Made by a program: the position numbers and the translations under genes. DNA of 64,000 nt from JBDHUW01 sp964642385 (lineage in GTDB: Bacteria; Patescibacteriota; Gracilibacteria; Absconditabacterales; Absconditicoccaceae): NCBI GenBank assembly GCA_964642385.1, contig CAZXON010000003.1:1-64000 (forward strand). The letters run 5' to 3'. Every line of letters begins with the position of its first letter. Positions within the stretch are counted from its first letter, which is position 1. Under the pieces are notes generated by a model. That model did no database searches, had not been told where the DNA came from, and saw nothing but the letters and a program-made list of their open reading frames with translations. Of this stretch, positions 57,280 through 64,000 are shown piece by piece.

Positions 57280-57828
57280 TTATGTTTTTTGAGCGTTTCC
57301 GGTTATCTTTATTATTGAATCTCTAATTTGACTAGCTCTTTCATAGTCTTCTTTTTCGAGTGCTTTTTTTAGTGCACGTTCAAGATCTTCTTTTTTCGGG
57401 AATTTTTCTTTTTTTGTGGGTTTCCTTTCNNNNNNNNNNNNNNNNNNNNNNNNNNNNNNNNNNNNNNNNNNNNNNNNNNNNNNNNNNNNNNNNNNNNNNN
57501 NNNNNNNNNNNNNNNNNNNNNNNNNNNNNGGCATCATTTTGAAAAGATATGAGATGTCTTTCAAATCAATATCAATCCCATTATCTTGATCCAGATAAAC
57601 AGGGATGAAATAGCCTTCTAAATTAATATTAGTTTTACCAGTTTCAATATTTTCAACGACACATAAACATTTTTTCTAGATTTTTAATTTATAAGTGTCG
57701 GAAATAAATATGCTTTCTGGACTAATAAAAACAAGAGCAGGTCCTTCAATTGTATCTAAGGTGGGGAGTGTTAATAAGGTCCCCCTTACAGATAAAATTC
57801 TTTTTGGTTTTGTTTGTTTGTTTTTCAT
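57280..57828 (-). pseudogene. Broken UVR-motif paralogue (in-frame TAG plus scaffold gap)
   Basis: From ATG 57828 the frame runs 50 codons ('MKNKQTKPKRILSVRGTLLT' onward) to a TAG at 57676-57678, then resumes in the same frame ('CLCVVENIETG', 'GYFIPVYLDQDNGIDIDLKD') up to the gap. Beyond the gap the end carries 'DLERALKKALEKEDYERASQ' and 'IRDSIIKITG', a clear UVR motif. The N-terminal part aligns with the intact paralogue at 56454. A real nonsense mutation or a consensus error is possible. The gap (57430-57529) has no duplicated flank, so sequence is truly missing. Confidence 0.7.
57430..57529. other. Scaffold gap (100 N) of unknown size
   Basis: Unlike the gaps in mutS and leuS, no 55-bp duplication flanks this one, so the length and content are unknown. 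It lies in the broken paralogue. Confidence 0.9.
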
Positions 57829-57924
57829 AGCTTTATTTGGATTAAATTGTTAATGATCACATTTTTGTTGTGATGTGAGTATAGAAACACAAAATAGAAA
57901 GTCAATATATTTATAGATATTTCC

Positions 57925-57952
57925 TTGAAAAGAAAATCTTATACAGTATACT
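57925..57952 (+). promoter_or_regulatory. Promoter of the hypothetical gene at 57997
   Basis: TTGAAA (57925-57930), 16 nt, TATACT (57947-57952); predicted leader about 38 nt. Confidence 0.6.
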
Positions 57953-57996
57953 GTAAAAAAACAAATCTACTATAAACAACTAAAAATACAAATATT

Positions 57997-58485
57997 ATGA
58001 GTAAACAAAAACAAAAAAAAGGTCATATCATCAGTGATTTAGACCGCATAGTAAGACGAAAAGAAAACCAACTTATTGAACAAATCAAATCACAAATACA
58101 AAAAGATGCAGAAAATGTCGAAATTGATATAAGTTCAATTTGGGAAATCGTTCCTGAGGTCGAGGACTTTCCACAGGCACTGAAAGGATTATCAAAACAG
58201 CTTGAAAAACTATTTCCCTATCTTGAATACGATATTAGTATAGAGTGGGAAAAAGACACAAAGCCTGTGAAGATAATTATAAAAGATGCTGAAAAGTATA
58301 TCGCTTTTGCAGCTAAAAAACCAACTGCTCGCGTGAGAAGGATGCAAAAAAAACAGCATTTAAAAGACCACATCGCAGAAAAGAAAAGGAATCGCAAGAA
58401 AACAGATCTTGAAACAGAACCCCATTACTGAACAATGTTTTTAAAAGACCGCGGGTTTTCTGTGCGGTCTTTTTTTAGATTATAG
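57997..58485 (+). CDS. Hypothetical protein; terminal TGA conflicts with the terminator
   Basis: The conserved-looking part is 144 codons, basic at both ends ('SKQKQKKGHIISDLDRIVRR', 'RVRRMQKKQHLKDHIAEKKR') with a central beta/helix domain ('PQALKGLSKQLEKLFPYLEY', 'DTKPVKIIIKDAEKYIAF'). It could bind nucleic acid. A TGA follows at 58429. Under table 25 translation continues 17 codons to TAG 58483, but a strong terminator (58444-58476) lies in between, so the mRNA would end before that TAG. Either the gene really stops at 58431, or it is translated off the end. The body uses no TGA. No family recognised. Confidence 0.55.
58444..58476 (+). terminator. Terminator overlapping the 3' end of the 57997 gene
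   Basis: Perfect 9-bp stem AAAGACCGC/GCGGTCTTT, 11-nt loop, T-run to 58476. It lies 13 nt after the TGA at 58429 and 7 nt before the next in-frame TAG. Confidence 0.9.
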
Positions 58486-58595
58486 TAAAATCAACACATA
58501 ATGGTGCCTATAATCTATCTATGCTCTTCACTTCGTCTCTTTTCTTTCTGCAAGCAGATAAAAGCAACTCGTTCAGAGGCATTTTTTATAGTATT
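58476..58595 (+). repeat. Structured intergenic element, copy B
   Basis: Perfect 10-bp inverted repeat TAGATTATAG (58476-58485) / CTATAATCTA (58508-58517), then GCTCTTCACTTCGTCTCTTT, CAAGCAGATAAAAG, CAGAGGCATT, as in copy A. The left repeat includes the TAG of the upstream gene. It lies in the leuS leader. Confidence 0.65.
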
Positions 58596-58709
58596 TCATT
58601 TGCAACTCAGATCAAATTGGGTATATATAAGCTGCATCAAATGTTTTCTTGTAGACGGAAATTCCTCTCATAAAAACCCTTCTTAGTTCATTTTATAAAA
58701 AATAATAGT

Positions 58710-61700
58710 ATGACAAACGAAAAAGATATCTACAAAGCAGATCTCACCAATGCGAGCAAGGAAAATATTTTTTACTCGCTAGCAATGTTTCCATATCCTT
58801 CAGGAGCGGGATTGCACGTCGGGCATGGGATGAATTTTACTGCAAATGATATTGTGGCACGTTTCAAACGTATGCAATGATACACTGTGATTAACCCAAT
58901 GGGGTGGGACTCTTTTGGTCTACCAACAGAAAACTACGCTATGAAACTTGGGAAACCAGCAGGCGAGGTAACCACAGAAAATATTGCAAACTACAAAAAG
59001 CAATGTGAATTGATGGACCGATCATATGACTGGGATCGTGAGGTGACAACATCGTCTCCCGAATATTATAAACGAACTCAATGGATTTTTGTCCAGTTAT
59101 ACAAAGCGTGACTTGTCTATAAAAAAGACGCATATGTAAATCGATGTCCTAGTTGTCAAACTGTGCTTGCAAACGATCAAGTCGTAGAAGGTAAGTGCGA
59201 GCGTTGTAGTACAGAGGCGCTCCAAAAAAAACATCCACAGTGGTTCATCAAAATTACCGATTATGCAGAAAAACTGATAGATGGATTGGATAGTATTGAC
59301 TGGCCAGAGGAGACTAAAATTCAGCAAAAATATTGGATNNNNNNNNNNNNNNNNNNNNNNNNNNNNNNNNNNNNNNNNNNNNNNNNNNNNNNNNNNNNNN
59401 NNNNNNNNNNNNNNNNNNNNNNNNNNNNNNNNNNNNNNGATTGGATAGTATTGACTGGCCAGAGGAGACTAAAATTCAGCAAAAATATTGGATCGGAAAA
59501 TCAGTTGGAGCAGAGATTGATTTCCAGGTTGAGCAAACATTGTTAAATAAGGTTGATCCTTCATCTGAGACAATTTTTATTATGCATGGAATGAAGAGGA
59601 AAACAGCAGCAAAAATAGACTGATGGCAATGACGATTGAAAGATGTATTTGAAAAGAAAGGATATAATGTTGTCGCTCCATTCCTAGAAAATAGCGCCAC
59701 TGCATTTGCAAACGATCGATTACAAGCTGTTAATTCTTATAAAGACAATATTTGAGAGAATACTACTTTAGTTTGACATAGTACTTGAGCAGCAACATTA
59801 ATTAGGTGGCTATGAGAAAACCCATCTATTATTGTAAAAAAAATAATTTTAGTTGCGCCTGGAAAAATACCAGCGTCTGAGGGAGAAAAAACAATTTCGT
59901 CACAAACAAGAGAACCACTCTCTAATGAGGATTATTCTTGAATGAAAGATCTATATGATTTTGAAATTGATAAAACTATTCATAATCGTGTAAGAGAGTG
60001 AATATATGTTCTTACATCTAATGATGAACAAAGACTTTTAGAGTCAGCTCAGGCATATGTAGAAGCATTATGAGCAAAATCTCTTGTTTTTGAGGGAAGA
60101 GAGCATTTTCAATCTTCATTATGAGAAATAAATCAAACATTTGAAGAATTAATACCATTAATAAACTGAAATAATACAGAAAAAATAACCGTCTTTACAA
60201 CTCGTCCCGACACGCTTTTTGGAGTGACGGCAATTGTGTTAGCCCCTGAAAATGCATCTATCGATGCATATATTCCTGCGGAATATAAAAAGGAGTTAGA
60301 CGAATATCGTTTTGCAACCGGTAAAAAAACTGCTATTGAAAGACAACAAGACGTTGAAACCAAATCTGGCGTGTTTTCATGAGTCTATGCAGTGCATCCG
60401 CTAACTAGTGAAAAAGTACCAGTTTGGTTTGCTGATTATGTGCTTCCAGACTACGCTACTGGTGCGGTGATGTTCGTGCCTGCACATGACGAAAGAGATT
60501 TTGCTTTTGCAAAGAAACACGACTTACCTATCAAACAAGTTATTTTAGGAAAAGAAATAGATAAAGAAAAACTAGAAAAATTATTTGCACTTCATCAAGA
60601 ATTACAGAACAATGCAGAAAAATTATGAGTTGATGTGTATTGTGCATGATGATTATCTATCCCACTTAGAACGTGAGTCGTCTATAGGAATCATGGCGAT
60701 TTAGATTATGTTCTAAAAACAGGAAGTGCGGAAGTGTTGTTGCAAAAGTTTTTAGATGAAAAAAGAATTACTGAAACAAAACAAAAAGAGCATGGAATAG
60801 TAGAGTATACTATTGATGGGATAGAAGTTGAATTCTTACCTACCGATAATGATAGTATGTGGATTCCACTCAAAGATGAATCATATGATCAGCACATATT
60901 TCAATTACGAAACAATATTGGTAAAACATACACATCGGAATTTATAAACACAATTAAAAAAGTTAGAAATGCATCAAAAGATCAACTTGATTTACAGTAC
61001 CTTAACCAGTGAGCATTTACAGAGGCGTGAATCATTATCAACTCTTGAAAATTTGATTGATTAGATAGTACAGATGCCAAAAAGGCAATTATTACAGAAC
61101 TAGAAACCCAGTGAGTCGGTCGCGCAAAAATTACATATAAATTGCGTGATTGGTCGGTATCTCGTCAAAGATATTGGGGTAGTCCAATACCTGTTTATTA
61201 TACTTTTGCAGATCCGCAGTACGATGCTCACAATCCAGATCCAGATAAATCAAAGTGGATTCCTCACCTGATACCAGAAGATGAACTCCCAGTCATCTTG
61301 CCATTAGATTTAGGAAATTATAAACCCGCTGGAAAATCTCCGTTAGCAGATCATCCAACATTCCCATATTACAAAGCCAAAGATGGTAATATCTATCTTC
61401 GTGAATGTGATACCCTAGATACATTTATGTGTTCGTCGTTTTACTTTTTGCGCTTCGTTGATCCGCAGAATGAAAATGAACTAATTAGCAAGGAACTTGC
61501 TGCGAAAACGTTGCCGGTAGATTTCTATATCGGTGGAAAGGAGCATACCTATGGTCATCTTTTGTATAGTAGGTTTATCAATAGATTTTTGTTTGATCAA
61601 TGATATATTCCAAATCCAGAACCATTTCAAAAATTATTTCATCAGGGGATGGTGCTTGGCCCAGACGGTCGCAAGATGTCAAAACGTTGGGGAAATGTCA

Positions 61701-62350
61701 TAACCCCAGGAGATCTTGTTGAAAAATATGGACAAGAAAGAGGATCCGATGTGTTGAGAACATATACGATGTTTATGTGACCATTGGAGTTAGAAAAAGC
61801 ATGGAATGACGGAGCAGTTGATGGTGTCAAAAGATTTTTGGATAGAGTAGAGCGTATGCAAGATTTTTTGAGTGACGCAGAAGATCCAAAAACTACAATA
61901 CAACTTCACAAAACGATAAAAGGAGTTACCGATGATATAGAGAAACTGAAGTTCAATACTGCGGTTTCAAAGCTTATGATATTTGTAAATCATGTATATG
62001 ATACGAAGCAAATTACCAAGTGACAATTTTTGCTCTTTTTGCAGTTGGTAGCTCCGTTTGCGACTAAGCTCACACAAGAGTTACGAGAGAAGTTGTGAGA
62101 GTCGAATAACATCCATCTATCAAAACGGCCAAGCTACGATGAGACATTGCTTGCTGATGATATGTTTTCGTTGCCAGTACAAATCAATGGAAAGATGAGG
62201 TGAAACGTAGAGGTGCCAGTTGGTATATCACAAGATGAAGTGGTCAATCTAATCACAACACATGAGAAATTTATACATCATTTCGAAAGCGCGACAATCA
62301 AAAAAATAATCTACGTACAGAATAAAATAGTAAACATAATTGTTAATTAA
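58710..62350 (+). CDS. leuS: Leucyl-tRNA synthetase with two inserted domains
   Basis: After removal of the artefactual gap the product is 1161 aa, about 300 longer than typical. The class I core has 'LHVGHG' (HIGH motif, residue 36), 'MGWDSFGLPTENYAM', the zinc-like 'CPSCQTVLANDQVVEGKCER', editing-domain 'TTRPDTLFGVT' and 'HDERDF', 'GRKMSKRWGN' (KMSKS, residue 937), and C-terminal 'LPVQINGKMRG'. Within CP1, residues about 224-435 are an RBBP9/YdeN-like alpha/beta hydrolase with GHSTG (S306), 'TSNDEQR' (D387) and 'EGREHF' (H414). Residues about 565-715 include 'AGGLSIPLRTG' and 'HGDLDYV', resembling a nucleotidyltransferase. Core function is near certain; the inserts' roles are unknown. Confidence 0.95.
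59339..59438. other. Artefactual scaffold gap (100 N) inside leuS
   Basis: 59284-59338 and 59439-59493 are the same 55 bp. Removing the Ns and one copy gives 'EETKIQQKYWIGKSVGAEID' in frame, matching LeuRS, and 1161 codons overall. The contig break lies about 40 bp before the hydrolase insertion, so strain variation may exist there. Confidence 0.95.
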
Positions 62351-62351
62351 T

Positions 62352-62515
62352 AATTGTTAATGTTTAATGATTAATTATATGCGCGAAGCTGGTGATATGA
62401 GGAGAGCCGTTTTTACACCGAGATGTCCGATGGAACAGGCAATACACACATTAGCATATATATACACCGAATACGCCAGCGATCGATTGTACTGATTCAT
62501 TATTAATTCTTAATT
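62352..62515 (+). repeat. Dispersed element D, copy 2
   Basis: Core GCGAAGCTGGTGATATGAGG (62383 on) and CCGAATACGCCAGCGATCGA, between AT-rich TTAATG/ATTAA ends; middle part unlike copy 1. It sits immediately after the leuS stop. Confidence 0.65.
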
Positions 62516-62557
62516 GAAGAGTAGAAAACAATGTTTTATAATTCTACACAATAGCTT

Positions 62558-63184
62558 ATGTTTTTCGTTCTAGAACAAACAGAAAAAGATTTAGTTGTGA
62601 GTTTGGTGGAATCGCTTCGCACATGAGCATGTATACTTTTCCCTTGTTGAGCACCACGAAATTGGGCTTTAGCTATTGATGCAACCAGCGATAATGCAGT
62701 TGAAAAAATCAAATCTATTAAGAAAAATTTTTTGCCCGGTAGTTGATTTGTTTTTGTGCAAGATGAAATAATGCATGAAAAGTTCATTTGTCGCATTCCT
62801 GAAGCAGTTAAAACATATTTTCGCAACCAAGAAGACAATCAAAACGCAGTTTTGTATTCCAAAATTGGGAGTATTTCAAAAAAACTAGTGAATGGTGATG
62901 GAGAAGTGTTGACATATTTGATGCCTTCTAAGGATAGTATCTGAATACAACTCTCACGTCATGTTTTGCGTTTATTTGGTAAACCGATATATGCCTGTCC
63001 AGCAATAATTGATGATGAATCAGAGCTATTTCCAACATCCAAAGAAACCATACATAGTCAAATACTACAAAAGTCAGATCATGTAACAAATCTTAAGTTT
63101 GAGTCTGGGGATATGCGGGCATTTACTACTATTTTGAGATATAATACAGATGGTACCATAAAAGTAGTGAAGAAAGTTTATTAA
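62558..63184 (+). CDS. YrdC/Sua5-like protein (diverged threonylcarbamoyl-AMP synthase)
   Basis: The 208-aa product has the order of a YrdC fold: 'SLVESLRTGACILFPCGAPR' (in place of G-x-I-x-x-x-PTDT-x-Y), 'AVEKIKSIKKN' (K-x-R loop normally K-R), 'DSIGIQLSRHVLRLFGKPIY' (G-x-R-x-P...G-x-P) and 'CPAIIDDESELFPTSKETI' in the position of S-A-N-x-S-G. YrdC makes threonylcarbamoyl-AMP for t6A37 in tRNA. Several substrate-binding residues are replaced (PTDT to PCGA; SAN to PAI), so it may be an inactive or altered paralogue. It follows leuS after element D2. Confidence 0.65.
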
Positions 63185-63259
63185 ATCAGAATCGTCCAAA
63201 AAATACAAATAGATTTGTTTACTAAACACAAAACAGAAAAATCAAGGAGGAAAGATAAT

Positions 63260-63313
63260 ATGTATTTCAGCAAAACAATGATCCGTATAAGGCGCAAAAA
63301 ACAACAGGATTAA
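63260..63313 (+). CDS. Possible 17-aa peptide with strong ribosome binding site
   Basis: AAGGAGG (63244-63250) sits 9 nt before ATG 63260, the best Shine-Dalgarno spacing in the window. The peptide (MYFSKTMIRIRRKKQQD) is basic. It may be a leader peptide or the start of a decayed gene; homology cannot be judged at this length. Confidence 0.3.
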   Translation: MYFSKTMIRIRRKKQQD

Positions 63314-63597
63314 AACACATATAGGATACTACGCTTTTGCTACGCGTAGAAAAACATACAGAAGCGTAAAACCTAATTTATTGTTGTTGATTTTGGTGAT
63401 TATGAGTCTTTTATTGATATTTCAAAGAGAATGAACTCAACAGACTCTATGAGTTTTCATATAAATTTTAATACAGAAAATGATTAAGATGCGGTTGAAA
63501 ACCTAAAATGATAAACAGATTCCTCTGAAAATAAATATCCAAAAAATTCTATTAGACCAACATGTTGAATGCAAATAAAAATAATTTTTTAAAACCT

Positions 63598-63630
63598 AAA
63601 AAAAATACCGTCCAATGCAGAACAGTATTT
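63598..63630 (-). terminator. Terminator of the DUF3127 gene
   Basis: On the minus strand AAATAC(T)GT/AC(G)GTATTT is followed by a T-run; it lies 37 nt beyond the stop codon. Confidence 0.65.
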
Positions 63631-63666
63631 GTATGTTTAGATTGTTTTTTCAATTTCTTAAAGCTA

Positions 63667-64000
63667 TTAAAATGGCAAATCCTCATTGTCATCGTGCGCT
63701 GGTTGTTTCCCATTTCAGCTAGATGCTTGTCAATTTCATTTTCCTACTATCTCAATTTTCCAGCCGTTCATTGAGTTGTATCGGCGCCCGTTGTACTCTT
63801 TCGCTCTAGGGTTGAAAAACACTTTTACAGTGTCACCGGTTCTAACATCGCTAATTAAACCGCATTTTTCACCAAAAAATTCTATCATGATGCTATCTTT
63901 GTATTGTTTATCGTTGTTTTCTTCCATGATAAGTGATTGTTTACTCAATCCTTGTGAACCGATAGATTCAATTGCTGTTTTGTTCAATACTTTGCCAATA
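63667..64000 (-). CDS. DUF3127-family single-stranded-DNA-binding-like protein (3' end only)
   Basis: The visible 111 codons (5' end outside the window) read 'IGKVLNKTAIESIGSQGLSK', 'SLIMEENNDKQYKDSIMIEF', 'KVFFNPRAKEYNGRRYNSMN' and 'GWKIEIVGKG', followed by a disordered linker and 'NEDLPF'. That is the DUF3127 OB-fold pattern, with an SSB-like acidic DLPF tip that in SSB recruits partner proteins. It is likely to bind single-stranded DNA. TGA supplies the linker Gly. The start lies past 64000. Confidence 0.85.

Larger units (their letters stand above)
63185..63666. other. Intergenic region with traces of broken genes
   Basis: Contents: the 17-codon ORF at 63260, a CTACGC/GCGTAG hairpin (63329-63349), an open 36-codon segment without a start (63377-63487, 'VVDFGDYESFIDISKRMNST') that looks protein-like, and the terminator of the DUF3127 gene. 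It may hold the decayed end of a gene. Nothing else is supported. Confidence 0.5.

Noticed and set aside
59339..59438. leuS split into two separate genes
   Set aside because: The flanking 55-bp duplication and exact frame restoration show one continuous gene.
178..64000. TGA as Trp (Mycoplasma-type code) or selenocysteine
   Set aside because: TGAs fall at conserved glycines in many unrelated proteins, often several per gene, and no SECIS-like elements are apparent; TGG is still used at Trp positions.
1..64000. tRNA or rRNA genes and CRISPR arrays
   Set aside because: No cloverleaf with a T-loop consensus outside coding regions, no rRNA-like conserved blocks and no regularly spaced repeats with unique spacers were seen.

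Overview
The window comes from a bacterium that reads UGA as glycine (translation table 25), the code of the candidate-phyla lineages Gracilibacteria and Absconditabacteria (SR1). The sequence shows this directly. Nearly every gene is open only if TGA is read through, only TAA and TAG end genes, and in-frame TGAs sit where the families have glycine (both Gly of GHSTG in the leuS insertion, GGADKSYG in MutS, the Gly after RLD-x-D-x-x in the pseudouridine synthase). All CDS coordinates below use that code. The DNA is AT-rich, Shine-Dalgarno motifs are rare, and six good sigma70-type promoters all have a 16-nt spacer.

Layout. 1-8 kb: a hypothetical protein, cold-shock protein, adenylate kinase, an RluA-type pseudouridine synthase, a membrane-anchored protein, CutA and a polyprenyl sugar-phosphate transferase. 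8-21 kb: large lineage-specific proteins (722 and 1686 aa), a small membrane protein and a very large secreted DUF11-repeat protein broken by an assembly gap. 21-35 kb, minus strand: a translation/transcription block running rplJ, rplL, rpsB, membrane protein, tsf, a fused rpsF-rpsR, rpmH, rpoB, rpoC, rpmA, rpmF, nusB. 35-38 kb: a 976-aa protein with a caspase-like His/Cys signature and a Por-secretion-like tail. 38.5-43.5 kb, minus: two large VirB6/TrbL-like polytopic proteins. 43.5-46.4 kb, minus: a metallophosphoesterase, an orphan ribbon-helix-helix protein and a DUF1016 (YhcG-like) nuclease. 46.6-52.6 kb: two pilin-like proteins carrying a Fib_succ_major/C-lectin-like C-terminal domain, plus a headless third copy of that domain; two of the three copies end in hypervariable, GC-rich, DGR-like cassettes with a shared 3' flank. 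52.6-64 kb: mutS, a HAD nucleotidase, two UVR-motif paralogues (one broken), a hypothetical gene, leuS with two embedded extra domains, a YrdC/Sua5-like protein and the end of a DUF3127 gene.

The most unusual items are: a leucyl-tRNA synthetase containing an RBBP9/YdeN-like serine hydrolase with an intact Ser-Asp-His triad plus a nucleotidyltransferase-like segment; a bS6-bS18 ribosomal protein fusion; variable pilin cassettes; at least five families of dispersed structured intergenic repeats; and a gene whose terminal TGA is followed at once by a terminator.

Four runs of exactly 100 N are scaffold joins. Two of them (mutS, leuS) are flanked by an identical 55-bp duplication. Deleting the Ns plus one copy restores the frame exactly, so those genes are intact and the gaps are artefacts. 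No tRNA, rRNA, CRISPR array or reverse transcriptase was seen.
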